In this document: positions 1 through 12,299 of the stretch, piece by piece | Numbering within the stretch: the first letter of the stretch is position 1 | Layout: each line of letters begins with the position of its first letter | Origin: Clavelina lepadiformis | Taxonomy: Eukaryota; Chordata; Ascidiacea; Aplousobranchia; Clavelinidae | Length of the DNA stretch: 64,000 nt | Reading direction: 5' to 3' | Assembly: GCF_947623445.1 (NCBI RefSeq) | Contig: NC_135240.1 | Span: forward strand, 19,344,001 to 19,408,000 | Notes under the pieces: model-generated | What the model saw: only the letters and a program-made list of their open reading frames with translations | Database searches by the model: none | What the model was told of the DNA's origin: nothing | Position numbers and translations under genes: made by a program

Positions 1-769
1 GGAACACGATAGTTAGTGTTTGAAATATATAAAATGCGTTAACGAGATAATCGGAGTAACAATGGTAAGCTAAAGGCAATGTTCCTAAAACAAAAAACGT
101 GCGAAAGCACATAAGAAAACATAAAAGAGTAAGTGCTTCTTGGACACACTGACATTGCTACCATGCTACCTATGTCATTTCAGACCATGTAAATTTGAAA
201 ACTGCCTATGTACTTTAAATTGACTGCAATAATTTTCACATAGTAAATCATCGATAATGACGCTCTTTTCTGCACAGAAGCATTGCATCTATTCTGACTT
301 TTGCGACTTGTCAATAATGCCATATATATTTCTTTGTCAAAGTCAACTTTGTCATCCTAAATCTACTAGCATTTAAATGACTACAGACAACCATGGGATA
401 GGAATTATAGAAAGAGGTCCATGGATACGGATCATATTTGAAAAGTGGGTCATTCTCAAAAAATATTGGGAACCACTAATATTGATAAAAATGAACAACA
501 ACAATGTTAAAGCTAAAGCCTAACAACACACATAATCCAGCCTAGATGACCAATGTATAACAGTTTACTAGTTTAAGTCTAGGATAACATGTTACATAAA
601 TAAAGCATCTTAGTGTGGTGTACATATCAACAGCTTTAAGACACTAAATTTTTGCACAAAACTTTTAAAGAAATAACTTTACTTTACTTAAAAAAGAAAT
701 AATACACTTAAATGTTTGAAAGCCCCCAATTAATTTCAAGTCTATGCGGTTATGACTGCATTTACTTAC
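1..769. other. Intron of the EPB41L5-like gene, no exon recognised
   Basis: AT-rich sequence downstream of the third visible exon on the minus strand. I looked for the next conserved FERM segment and did not find it, so it presumably lies beyond the left edge. Confidence 0.5.
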
Positions 770-2865
770 CGTGTTAGTTCTTCTTGTAAAAGATTTGGTT
801 CAGAAGAATAAAACTTTACTCTGAAGTGAAATGTATATGGAGGGCCAATCTTAACCTGATGAGTTATCCGTTTCGTCTTGTCCAGCCAATGAGGGACCTA
901 ATATCAAAAGTTTCAAAATGTGAACCAGTATACTAGAGTTTAATATTCCAGAACACAACAGAAAGCATTTTCAAAATGTAATGGATAAGTGTATCCTATA
1001 CAGCGAGAACTAGTATATTAAAAAGGTAAGTTATCCACTGAAACTTTAATGAATGCGCCTAAACAAATAAAAAAAGAACACCAGACGTATCATATGTAAA
1101 TGCTAAAAAGTTAGCTAAGGTACAATTACTACTTTGATATGTTTCTTTTTATTGCCTGACCAACAACGTAATCAGTGGAAAAAAGTATTTAAATAAATAA
1201 AATTAAAAATAAGTAAATATACAACTTTAGCATAATTACCTGATTTGCATCCATAAACTGCAACCCAAAATAATCAACTTCAATTAAATCTAAATGGTAT
1301 GATATGACTTGTTGGTACAAAACTTCACCAATTGCTTTTCTCTGCAAGAAAAAATAGCAGGTAAGCAAAATATAAATACAATAACCATATGCAACTTCTA
1401 TTTGAACTACAGCAAATCAAATTGATAATTAATTATTCTTATGCAAGCAGTGGTGGAGCCAAGTAGTAGTCAAAAGGGCCAACGATCACTCAGGTTCATG
1501 CCAAAATAAACTTCTGACGTCAGCTAGAGACCACTTTTCTGCGACAAGACCGCATGGGAAAATTTTCTTAAACATAGGATTCGTAGTTTGGGAGGTTTGC
1601 CTATCACATTAACATATCCTGTAACATTGGCAATGGCCAACGTCAGAAAGATTCTTCTCCGAAATGAAATTTATGAAAATAGCGCAAGGATCTACAATGA
1701 GAAAAGTTCGATCCAGGTAACTATGATCACTTCTAATTAAGAGAACGCCATTCCATTGAACAACATTGTAGATAAATTTGTTTCTGCAAAATGTGGTCGT
1801 CAAACATTTTCATAAAATGATATACCATATTCGTATATACCAGTACAAAATCTCTCTTTTTAAGACAAAAATAATTTGGCCAGCATATAAGACTATCAGA
1901 AAAAACGATGATTGCGATGCAATGCATAAAATCACAATTTGCGTAACAGTAATTGAAGGCATACACACTTGTAATATCTGCAGTACATTTCAAATCTTGT
2001 AGATTTGGGCGACAACACTATGCGGCTAAAAGACTTGTAACTGTGCCAAATCACCACATTCAGTAGAACCCTGGTTAATCTGCATTGACCTGCAAATCTG
2101 GTTAATTGCCTACAATTGATTGATAGGTGATGGATACAAATACCTACAAATTCTGCATGATGGTCTAATGCACTAATGCTACACATCTGCCATCAAAAGC
2201 TACCTTTTCTTTTTTTTTCAGTAGCTAATAGCAACCAAAACGATTAACTGGTAGAACTAGATACGTAAGGAGCATATTTTGCCATAAGTGTTGAATGCAT
2301 CCATTCACTATTACAAGAAGCATCTGAGCTGCACTTATTAACGCGAACAATAATGCGCAATTTGGATGACGATTTGTATAATGTTTACATTTAACATCCA
2401 GAAGTGGCTCGTTAGTGCTCCAAGTTAACCGAGCTAATAGAAAAAACACTGAAACCATCACTCAGCCCAAAGTTACTTAATTACAGGACGCAATATCTGG
2501 CCCATTATATTTTGCTTGAGGTCCCACACTTTGCCGACCACTGCCATACGCAATTACATTAGTATACAAATGAACTTGCAGACAATCCGTGTTTTTTAAA
2601 AATACAACATATATATAACAAATGATTTGCAACTTTTTTATAGCATATAGAAACATTATTTTCTAAAGATAATACTTACAGGAACATCCACTGACACATC
2701 GGTTCCATCAAGCAGTACAACACGAGCAGTAATAATAGATTTTCCTCGTTTACCATCTGGTGCTGGAATATGAATACCTGATTCTGAAATACCACGACTG
2801 GTTGATGCTGGCTTTGGTCGCCTTCTACCACGTCTGCTAAATGTTCTTCGCAATAGACGAAGCAT
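770..2865 (-). CDS. EPB41L5: FERM-domain protein, EPB41L5/Yurt type (N-terminal exons only)
   Basis: Three exons are visible: 2865-2680 (start), 1341-1240 and 897-770. The gene then leaves the window on the left. Exon 1 starts [12 protein letters not shown], a basic leader like the MLSFFRRTLGRR of vertebrate EPB41L5, followed by [20 protein letters not shown], the first strands of a FERM F1 lobe. Exon 2 gives [17 protein letters not shown] and exon 3 gives [19 protein letters not shown] and VKFYSSEPN, all hallmark band 4.1 F1 motifs. All three junctions are GT-AG and in phase. The ATG at 2865 is chosen because the leader matches the family and the longer upstream frame adds only five unrelated residues. 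The family links cell-polarity complexes to cortical actin at epithelial junctions. EPB41L4B is the main alternative. The FERM call is very firm; the exact paralogue is less so. Confidence 0.82.
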
Positions 2866-2962
2866 GATACATTCAGTCACTTATTACCAGCAAACTTAAA
2901 GCAAAACACTGACCACTCGTGTTTTACAATGCCTTTAAAAGTAATATATATATAAAGATACA

Positions 2963-3603
2963 CAGTCGAATCCGGTTAATTGCATTCTGGATAATTGCAT
3001 AATCCGTTTTATCGCATAAAGAGCGCAATCCTAAACCATAGTCTATCATTTGTAAATATAATACTTCGGTTTATCGCATAGCGGTTTATTGCATAATCCG
3101 CATAGTTGAATAAAAATGAAGTTGATTTATTCAATTATTCAAAAGTTTTTAAAAGATAAAATTGAAAACAACATGCACTGGGAGTACACACGCAATGCGT
3201 AAGCTTTGCGACTTGTACTGCGCTTTGTTACAAAACAATCAAACAGACATTGCCGAATTTAAGCTTTAACACGTGGCTGTCAATACACAGATATTAACAT
3301 TCGCACTGTTTTAGTTTCATTTAAGCATTGCGTAAAGAAAGCGTTAAAGCGTTGCGTTAAGATGATGCCGTAATATGTGAAGAAGTTTTACGAAACAAAC
3401 AAGTTGAAAAAGACGACATCAACGAAGAAAGCTCTGCTGACGCAATCGCTGCGACTACACAAAAAAATAAAGAAGTTCTGCATGCACTTGATACAATTCG
3501 CCGACGACTACAGTTTGAAGGTGCGGACGTAGCCACATTTGTTCGTTTAGAAACACAAACGCAAGAAAGCATGCAAAATAAAATTAAAGGTTTGTCATAC
3601 TAA
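2963..3603 (+). mobile_element. Tigger/pogo-type DNA transposon, internally deleted
   Basis: The left end starts CAGTCGAATCCGGTTAATTG after a TA dinucleotide. Near the right side an open frame of about 80 codons, ending at the TAA of 3601-3603, has the look of the C-terminal tail of a Tigger/CENP-B-like transposase: acidic, then LHALDTIRRRLQFE and a terminal helix. The 5' and catalytic DDE part is absent. A second copy sharing the same left end and tail lies at 40185-40728. The right terminal inverted repeat is degenerate and I could not place it; it may reach about 3710. Confidence 0.65.
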
Positions 3604-4299
3604 GGAACAAAGCAGTTTGCTGCTGTGTAATTAAGCTCTAAATAATCGACAAATGATTAACTGGTAGCTGATAAGCATTTGACCATTAATTGGTAATTCG
3701 GATGCACCCTATATTATGTCATTAGGATTTGATATGGTATTACACTGGCAAGAAAATCAATAGATATAGCACCCATCATGCTATAATGGAATTGAATTGC
3801 AAATGATGCTATCAATCAATCATTCATTGATGGAATTCAAAAATGCAAGCTTGGAATTGCTAAACATTCAAAATTTTGCAGCTGTGTGCATAGTTTATCG
3901 TACGAAAGCTGTGTTAAATCAACATACTTCTTCTAAAACACTTTTTTACCCATTGTCTGAAATGATTTTAAAGACTAATGTATTGATTCAGACAGAATGC
4001 GGAAGTTTGAAAGTTCGGTCAGGAGGAACAATGTTTTGACACAGAATTAAAACAATTTACGTTTAGCCGAAAGACATTATAACAGAAAATTCGGACCATA
4101 AAGTAGTTAAACAAAACTTTTGAAAACTTGTTAGTGAAGTTGTCAATTTTCTCCATAGTTTGCTGGTTTGCCACAGATACCACGCAACTCATACACATTT
4201 TATGTCGCATGTTACACTAAACCTGCGACGTGACCTTATATCAAACAAAGCCAATGTGTAGGATTCAAAGCGATGTAAAATCAAATTTAGGCAACTTTT

Positions 4300-4490
4300 T
4301 TTCAATATTTTTTATTTACTATGTAAAGAAATTTGTATGCTAATCATCTGAGTGAAATCTTTACAATCCGATGTCCGGAACGCTTACAATTTACAAAAGA
4401 ATGAAGGTGGTTCGACAATTTCCATTGTTAATTATAGGCAATCAAAAAAATCTTGTCATGCAGATGATAATTCGGAAAGGGTCTATTGGC
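4300..4490 (+). repeat. Dispersed repeat, also at 34050-34235
   Basis: The two segments share colinear blocks such as AATCTTTACAATCC, GAACG, CAATTT(C/T)CATTGTTAA and AAAAAAATCTT. No coding potential or terminal structure is visible. The second copy lies inside a larger MITE-like repeat. Confidence 0.55.
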
Positions 4491-4799
4491 ATGACGTACC
4501 TAGACCCTAAATTTTTGGCATAAATCTCCTTGCACGAAAATGAAAGCTTTATAATATACAAGATCTTGATATGGGAGTGCAAAAGTAAAGAAGACCCTTT
4601 ACTAGGCTAGATTGTAAGAGCTTGAGTTGGCGTTATTTTGCACTTAGGACAGAACGACTGTGCACTCAATTTTCGATTTTAAAATTTAAAGATTGAGTAA
4701 GTCGAACTGTTTACATTACTGTGTAACTAAGTGCGCACTTTCATTGGGTCCAGTTTCAAATGTTTTTGCACCGCACTTGTCGTTTTTGGTTGTTTAGCG

Positions 4800-5628
4800 C
4801 AGGGCTTCTCAAACTATGGGTCGCGACCCCAAATGGGGTCGCGTAATGAAATTTTGGGGTCGTAATTTTAGTCTAGTGCCGGTAGGTTGTAGTCTTGCCA
4901 TGATGTCAATCTGAAGTGGCCAAGTTTTTCAAAAAATCACATGGAAATGACTGCATTTTAGGGCCGTTATGTAAGCGGTCCTTGATGACTTTACAACCAG
5001 CCCGGCCTGTGCACATGGAAAAAGGCTATTAAATATTTTTATTGTCATGTTAATAGGCTATCCATTTCCAAGAAATGTGTTTTTGACGGATTGACCGCAA
5101 CCGTTGGTGTGAAATGTCGAACGATAAAATATAACCAATCGTAACAATTGATGCATTGTTACGCTATCATTGCTGTAACGTGCTGACCAAAAGTAACCTT
5201 ACCGCTCGCATTACGATTTCAGAGTAGCCTAGTAACTAGTTTCTGAAGGAACCTAGGCTAAAGTTTAAAGCAGTTACAAGATTAATTTAGTATGGATCAG
5301 TGGTTAGGCTTCGTAGATTCATGTGGTAACAATGGAAGCACAAAGAAAACAATAGATAAGTCAGAAAGAAAAAGAAAATATAATGACTCATTTTTGCAAT
5401 AATGGATTTACTTGTAGTTATGAAGATGGAATAGATATATTAATATATAATATATATTAATATATATTATATTAACAAATTATTGATACCCTAATTAACC
5501 CTAGTCTTAATAGACAAAAGAACTAACCCCGTTTTAATGTCATTAACGTGAATGTCCCCATAATGGGGTCGCATAGAAATATCTTTTTCAAAATGGGGTC
5601 GCAGAACAAAAAAGTTTGAGAAGCCCTG
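4800..5628 (+). mobile_element. hAT-superfamily transposon with 8-bp target duplication
   Basis: The left end CAGGGCTTCTCAAACTATGG is mirrored by the right end AAGTTTGAGAAGCCCTG. Both are flanked by the same 8-bp duplication GTTTAGCG, at 4792-4799 and 5629-5636, as expected for hAT. Around 5291 a short frame begins MDQWLGFVD and continues to RKRKYNDSFLQ; the next frame over gives NGFTCSYEDG. Together these match the N-terminus of ZBED-type hAT transposases (K/R-KY-(N/D)-x-x-(Y/F)-L-x-x-GFT), with a frameshift after the Q. The catalytic region is gone, so this is a non-autonomous deletion derivative. It contains the AT-only palindromic stretch at about 5431-5474. Confidence 0.9.
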
Positions 5629-5636
5629 GTTTAGCG

Positions 5637-6743
5637 CATCCAAGATTTTGCTGAAAACGACCATACTCTGCAGTCTGGGTGTATCCTACGAGCCTTATCA
5701 TCACATTTATCCTGCTGTCTGACCATATACAAATATATAGGCTTTAACTATTTTTGTTGTGTCTAGTCAGGCTAGTGTTCTCTGCTAGGTCTACTTTTGT
5801 TCAATGATCCAGTCATCTGGAATGGTATTTATAAAAATGTTTATCGTCGTACAAACAAATGAGGAAAGTCTTTGGACGAGTCACGACTTAAATCCGGCGA
5901 TGACTACTCATCGGCCATCGCTCGAACCAAAGTTACTGAGCTACTCGTTGTGCAAGTTTCAATTGGCGCACATTTTTTATTTTGTTTTTTGACTTTACGA
6001 CACAAACCCTCAATCACCCATAACTTTTCAAGAAACTTTCAAGTTCAACAATTTACTTCCTCTATCTGTCTACGGTTGAATCTTCAAAATTTCGTCAGCA
6101 TATCGACACTAAAGTACCACCATACTGTGCAGTACCACCACACCAGACCAAACTTAATAGAAAACGTTTATTCTTTTTCTTTTTCCATTAACTTTGTCTT
6201 CTAGGCAGATAAGATACCACATTACCGCCGATGGCCATCACTAATTTACGGAACGAAAAAAGTGAGGAATAAGAAGAAAGCCGCAATAATATTCGGAAAG
6301 TAAGAAGTTGAAGGCACAGCTTACAAGTTTTCTTATCCAAGGTTTGGGTTTTGGGACCACTAGGAAATAAGGTACCTCGACCATCAAACACCAACTGCTA
6401 ATTTTTTTGCTGCGGTTGCAGAAGTATAAATTTTATTGACCGTTGAAGAAATTTAGGACGCTTTTTCGGTCTCTCAAAACACCTTAAAAATACTGAGATA
6501 CCACAATAACGAATTACAAAATACAGTATGCTTTTGTGGTGGTTGGCGTCCTGCCCCCCAAAGATAACAACCTTAGTTTTGACGTCACAAGAATGCGACA
6601 TTGCACATCGCAGTGTGCAAAATCAAAACTAACCCACATACGCCACACTATCACAATAATTATTTCTTCGGATTGAAGAAAATCTTTTCACGAATATCAT
6701 ATTTTAGTCTGATTTGCAATCAATAATGCGATAATTGGGATTG
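5637..6743. other. Intergenic sequence, nothing recognised
   Basis: Short open frames occur here (the longest about 110 codons at 5872-6204), but none shows a recognisable domain or convincing splice-linked structure. Confidence 0.5.
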
Positions 6744-6960
6744 TCGGCTCAGTAGCCGAGTGGTTAAAGGTTATTAGTTAGAGCGCTGGGCTCGCAATAA
6801 TGAGGCCTGTTTTCGATACTTAGCGGCGCCAGGTTCTGGTTTAGGTCGATTTCTTGTCCCGAACTAACAACGGTTAACCTAAATATGGGCTTGATCTCAG
6901 ACCACAAAAAATTGAAGCTCAGCCCATTTTATTTCTGAACCCAACCCAAGTTTCGCACTT
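6744..6960 (+). repeat. tRNA-derived SINE-like element
   Basis: The sequence GGCTCAGTAGCCGAGTGGTT followed by GAGCGCTGGGCTCGCAATAA resembles a tRNA D-arm (A box) and anticodon region. A degenerate B box (TTTTCGATACT) lies about 55 bases downstream. The arms do not fold into a sound cloverleaf and there is an insertion after the A box, so it is a SINE head or tRNA pseudogene and not a working tRNA. The 3' limit is approximate. Confidence 0.5.
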
Positions 6961-7168
6961 GCTAAATTATTTATTGTGAACTCATGACATTATCTCAAAG
7001 CTCAATAGCGAAGCAATAGAACTCCGGAAAAGCCGACTAGAAGCGCATCAAATTTACTGTAACCGGACTATAGGCCTAGAATTACAAACCCGAACCCGGC
7101 TTACAAGGATTTTTATAGCGATTGCTTTCAATAGCAGTTTTAACTGAGCACATGCTAAAATTTTCTCG

Positions 7169-7271
7169 TGACGTCACCAAAAGCACCCTGCTGTTTTTGA
7201 GTGGCATCCTACAAGTGGTGACGTCACTTGGTTGATATGATCGGTATAGCACCCTGGTGTTGGTGACGTCA
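7169..7271. promoter_or_regulatory. Three perfect CRE palindromes (TGACGTCA)
   Basis: TGACGTCA occurs at 7169-7176, 7219-7226 and 7264-7271, each near a partly conserved AGCACCCTG or GCATCCT motif, suggesting a degenerate tandem unit of 45-50 bp. The octamer is the CREB/ATF site. No adjacent gene is known, so regulatory function is unproven and a diverged minisatellite is an equally good reading. Confidence 0.4.
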
Positions 7272-7654
7272 TGTAGTTGCTAATTAGTAATTTTGAGAGG
7301 CAGGGTCACAATCAGTAGAACGGATCTGTTATTGTTGTACAGCAGCCGGCTGCTACCAAATATCACCCTGTCATTGTTTAATGCTCAATAATTGACAGGC
7401 TGTTGTTGGTGATGTGCAGCGCTAGGCTGCTGTTCATGACTTGATGAACAGCAGACTGTGATTGTTGACAGTAGCATCCTACTGAATAGGTTGGTACCAA
7501 CATTTGTTGCAACTGAAAACTGAAGAGCTTACAGTTTGCTTATGTTGAAGGGCTGTGCATCAATTGAAGATCAGTAAAAGAGTCAGAGAGACTGGAGCTC
7601 ATGGTTTAAGGTCCAAGAGTGTTGCTAAGTATCTCAGTAGGAAAGATCAACCCG

Positions 7655-8150
7655 ACGAATACTCCAACCTTTTGTCGGCAGAAATGTTTTAATGTTACAA
7701 CAGAAATAGCTCACAAGAAAAGTTTTTTTCATTATAGGTGCTGTACACTTTCTCAATATTACGAATATGGAATAACCAAGCACATAAGTAATACACTGCT
7801 TGTAAGATGTCTATTGTATGAGTTGTAATCAGCATGACTAACTAGCTTAGACAACTCATCTGTTGATTTCGATGATTCGCTCAGCTAATTCTCTCTCTCT
7901 CTTTGGTCGCTTGTCATAAGCGGACAATTTCAATAAATACTTCTTATCAGCACAGATGCTGGATAACAACCTGGGAACGTACTAAAAGGAGTGTTCACTC
8001 GAAGTTATTCAGAGCAAGTTTCCAAATATCAATCGACAGTTGAAGAGAGTGTTTATCAAAAAACAAGTTCATAAACTTCAATCAATAACTAGAAAACACT
8101 TTTCTAAGAAATGATGTATTGGTATTAAAAATACCACCCAGGCCGCTACA
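7655..8150 (-). repeat. 3' LTR of the fossil element (partial)
   Basis: Homologous to the LTR at 10589-11306 and to the solo LTR at 34645-35401. It starts TGTAGCGGCCTGGGTGG at 8150 on the minus strand, directly after the purine tract. Confidence 0.7.
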
Positions 8151-10155
8151 TTTCCCCCCGCTACGGAAAGAAAAAATTAACAATTTAAATGTAACATACT
8201 GATGATAACAAACGTGAGCATACACAAAAAAACAGCCATTTAATGAAGTTATGAACAAATCAATGAATAATTTCAGATGATAATACAACTACATGTTAGA
8301 GGGTAACTCCGAGAGCAACATGTTTTGCAAATACTGTTTGAACTGCTCGTATTGCAGATTTTCGTCGGCAACACGTCACGCGAGTAAGTCATAAAACTGC
8401 TGCAAGTGAGCCATGGGGATAGCAGATGTGGCTGTTATCAAGGTATAGATTTTTCCCAGTAAAGGAAATTGTGGAACCAGCTGAAATATTTCCTCCAGTG
8501 GCTGGAACCAATATAGAAGATCTGCAGCCGAAGTGGTTGGTTGCGCAGGAAATGAAAGAACTGGCACCAAAATGTTTTTCTAAACGACTGAAATTGTTTT
8601 TCTACAGGACGAATCACTGTTCGTTGCCGTTCAGCCAGATCAATACCCCGAAGCATGAAATAACTAGAACCTTGTTGACCTGGTCTGATAAACGGTAGTT
8701 GAGGTGAGAGAGACGACTGTGGAAATGGTGAATCGTGTCGCGTGAGATCAACAAAGGTAAATTAGGGCGATGCGACAGCCGGAGTATCAGAAGTAGTATC
8801 GTCAATTTGGAAGTCAGGAAAAGATTCAGGAAACAGCTACGTGCTGAAGTTGTCTTGGCAGCAACGGTAATGACAACAAAATACAGTATGAGACGAAACT
8901 AGAAGGGGTGAAGGAGGTTCAACCAAGCTGCATCTCCTAATGAGATAAGTTGAAACAGCGAAAATCATAAACGTTAATGATGAGCAAAAATAAAGCGGAA
9001 AGAGTAAAAACGATATAAGCACAAAGACAAAGTTATGCGGCAAAGGTAAAGGAAATTAGCATGCAACTATATAAGCAGGAAAGAAGAAAGAAATTTACCA
9101 AAAATGAAGAAGGCGACGAAGGACAGAGGAAAACATCAAGATGATGCACATGAAATTAACGGCACATAAAAACAAATTGATACAAATAATGACACTTAAA
9201 TTGTGTGGGCTTGTTAAGACATTTGTTCCTTAAGAAGGTTGGTTTTCAGACATAGAGCAGAGTAGCGGTTGAAGATCAGTAAACGAGTCCGCGTCAGGGA
9301 GCTCGTTGAGGATTTTCTCGTAGTTAGGTGCATTGTAGTTGATGTGTATAGGCGACAAAGGTAAGTTGAGTTGATGCACCTGCACATGCTCGTGCGATAA
9401 AGTATAGTTGTGACAAAGGACAGTGTGTTCCAGAACTCGGAAGACAAAACTTCTTGCTGGTCGATACGATTCCAGCAGATGTGCTCCCGGTAAGACAACG
9501 TTGTCTGAAATGAGTTGGCCGTGTTGATGGTGGCCGTTTTGATGGCGATAGTTGATGAGAGGTCGTTGGCTAAATGCGTGTTTGTACGCAAGTGACGGTA
9601 AGACGGTACCGTTGATAGAATGGCATGCTACTCTGAACATAAAATCTTCAAGGCTGGAACCCATGGTTTGATATCCAAGAGTGGTAGTGAGTATCTCAGT
9701 AGGGAAGATCTTCCCAACTGCTTAGTGCAGTGTGCCGATCAGCGTCGTGAACTGGCAATGAAATTATCAACACCCAAACCAGAGAGGCTAGGAGTGTCAT
9801 TGTCGGCAGAGTCTGAGGAAAGGTCCCCGTTTCCGTCTGATATAGGCTAGTAGTATTACGGATTGACTCGTTAAAACGCAAAGTTGAGCGTGTACTAATG
9901 TGATATCGCGAATTATTTTTGCCTAGCACAGAAGCAACGTTTCGTTGTGTCGGCAAAGGTTTTGGCATTTATCAAAATCGATGAGAATATTAGCCGGTAC
10001 TCCGCAAAAATTGTTCACAAATGAACCCAAAAAAATAAAAAATTATGACAAAAAACTTTTATTTTGAAATACAGAACGATGTAAAAAATGGATGGATAAT
10101 CTAAATTAATAAAATATAAGCTGATGAGCAACCATTACAAACCAAGGTTGTAGCT

Positions 10156-10466
10156 CAGTGGTATTCAACCTGGGGGTCTCGACCCCCGGGTGGGTCGTTT
10201 GCCTTTTCTCTGGTGGTCGCGAAGACGACAATTAAATACCAATCACTATTACGAGAATGCCAATTAACAAATGCCAATTCAATAAATGAGTATATTTTTC
10301 AACAGAGTGGTATCATAATTTATGTTATTTTTAGTTATATTTTTTTGTGCTATTGCGCATACACAAATGTAATACATATGCCTGAATCAACATTTTTTGA
10401 AGGGGGTCGTTAGTTACATTGGGTTGTTAAAATGGGTCGCGGTATGAAAAAGTTTGAAAACCACTG
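10156..10466 (+). mobile_element. hAT MITE nested in the LTR element
   Basis: The left end CAGTGGTATTCAACCTGGGG is mirrored by AAGTTTGAAAACCACTG. The flanks TTGTAGCT and (A)ATGTAGCT form an 8-bp target duplication with one difference. The interior has GGGTCG motifs near both ends, like the larger hAT at 4800-5628, but no transposase. Confidence 0.8.
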
Positions 10467-10588
10467 AATGTAGCTAGTTGTATAAAAAGTGAAAAATAAA
10501 CTTACCAGTGAAGAAAACTATCCGATTAGCGGAATCGAACTGGCAGGAACGGATGAAGGATTGAAACAAGTTGGGTTTGTCACCAAAA

Positions 10589-11306
10589 TGAAGAGACTTA
10601 TCTTAACTTAATTTATCTGTTGAATTATAATTATCTGACTCTATTGATGCGTGCGGTTAGAATACTCTATCCTTTTGTCAGCTGAAAGGTACAAGAAAAG
10701 GTTTTTATTGTAGGTGCTGTACACTTTCTCAATATTACGAATAACCAAGAACATGAGTAATACTACTGCTTATAAGATGTCTAATACATGAGTTACAATT
10801 GCCATGGCTAGCTCAGACAGCTCGTCTGTTGATTTCGCTGATTCACGCAGTTAACGCTTTCTATCTCGATGATTCACTTGCCTAAATCCCCTCGCTGGTA
10901 GAAGTGTGAGCTAATAAAGCGTGAAAGCGATGGAAGTTAAAATGCTCGACAAGAAAGGCGCTGCGAGTTGTTGCAGCTGTAACGGGCAAAACAATATTTT
11001 TACAATTAATGTGAGATACATGTAGTTAAAGCTGACACATTGAGATATAGACAAATAATAGTCAGTGTTACAGTTAAGAAGCGGGCATTTCCAATAAAGA
11101 CTTCTTATCAGCACAGATGCTAAAAAACAACCTGCGGGAACGTTCTAAAAGGAATGTTCACACGAAGTTATTCTGAACAAGCTTCCAAATATCAATTGAT
11201 ATTTGAAGTGTTTGCCAAAAAACAAATTCATAAATTTCAATCAATAGCTAGAAAACACATTTGCAAGAAATGATGTAATGGTATTAAAAAATACCTCCCT
11301 CCTACA
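10589..11306 (-). repeat. 5' LTR of the fossil element
   Basis: About 718 bp, starting TGTAGGAGGGAGG and ending in TCTTCA on the minus strand. It is colinear with the solo LTR at 34645-35401. Confidence 0.72.
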
Positions 11307-11457
11307 AACTTCAATATAAAGCATGTTCAAGACGTAAACATAAATTACGCTATCCTATCCCACACAACCAATCATTAATTATATTCTTTTCTAAAAACCA
11401 TTGTACACTTTCCTGGACATTTCCACATCAGCTGCTCACTTTGTTGAATACTTAAAC

Positions 11458-11765
11458 CATGGCTTCTTTACAGGGCCTTATGGTCTCCCGTGGGACCATG
11501 GGGGGCGTTCCACGGGGTCCACGAACAGATGCCTCACTAGTAAGCTATGCTGTGATAGTAGGGGAAAACGAGGCAAAAGGGGACACAAGTATCTCACGTT
11601 TTTTTGCTTGCTATGCAAAATTAGCGAAGGCTACTGCACAAGCAGAAGTGCAGTAAAACTGTTTTGGAATGAACAAATTTACATTTTTGATTAATGGACA
11701 GGGGGCCACGGATTTTTAAGGTCACTGTAAAGGGGCCACGATCTATGAAAGGTTGAGAACCACTG
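11458..11765 (+). mobile_element. hAT MITE
   Basis: The right end GAAAGGTTGAGAACCACTG and the decayed left end CATGGCTTCTTTACAGGG lie between ACTTAAAC (11450-11457) and ACCTAAAC (11766-11773), an 8-bp target duplication with one mismatch. GGGGCCACG motifs lie inside the right end. The 65-codon frame within it has no recognisable domain. Confidence 0.7.
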
Positions 11766-12299
11766 ACCTAAACTGCTATTGATTAGTTCACGAACAGCAG
11801 CCTGTCAGTCACTGAGCAGCAAGCAACACCAGGGTACCGTTGGAAAATAGCAGGCTGCGGCACCAGCTCTTTTGGTTACCACCACGCCTCCTACTATTAG
11901 CGGCAAAAACATTCACGAGGTTACCGAACCAGCTAATCTACCGGAATGTCGGCGTTTGGGTACTACGAATGTGAGCCCTTTAGAGCCTATAAGCCCCACT
12001 GCTTCTTGTTCTTCGTGCCTTTTCAGGTACAGCATCTAACAGAGCGGCCACCACTCTTTTATTGAAACTCAATGCCAATGCTCAACGTTATACAGCGGTA
12101 AACGAAATCTGTGAAAACCATCGATTTCTCACATTCAAGCGGCAAGGCATTCTAAACAAACGTACTGGTCCCTGAACTCGCTCTCCTCGTCTTCGACACG
12201 ACCTTACAAACGCCATCGTCACTCACATACAGCGAAAAACGGGATGCACGAGTGGAGGGAAAGCAAGTCCTTTATACTTGTAGCAAAGAAAGTGTTTGA

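Larger units (their letters stand above)
7521..11306 (-). mobile_element. Broken LTR retroelement (fossil), minus strand
   Basis: A fossil LTR element read on the minus strand. The 5' LTR is at 11306-10589 and starts TGTAG. It is followed by a leader containing TTTTGGTGACAAACCC, a plausible primer-binding stretch. The internal region is about 2.4 kb, with a purine tract (GCGGGGGGAAA on the minus strand, just right of 8150) before the 3' LTR at 8150 and leftwards. I recognise no gag, protease, reverse transcriptase or integrase, so most of the coding part is lost. Short internal frames with hydrophobic stretches remain and cannot be assigned. The left part (about 7557-7654) repeats internal sequence near 9.26-9.72 kb, so that end is rearranged. 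A hAT MITE is inserted at 10156-10466. Clearly broken; LTR divergence suggests it is not recent. Confidence 0.7.

Noticed and set aside
5431-5474. AT-only palindrome as an origin or regulatory site
   Set aside because: Simple AT repeat inside a hAT element; no support for function.
6748-6830. tRNA gene
   Set aside because: A-box and B-box similarity only; the anticodon and T arms do not pair and the spacing is disrupted.
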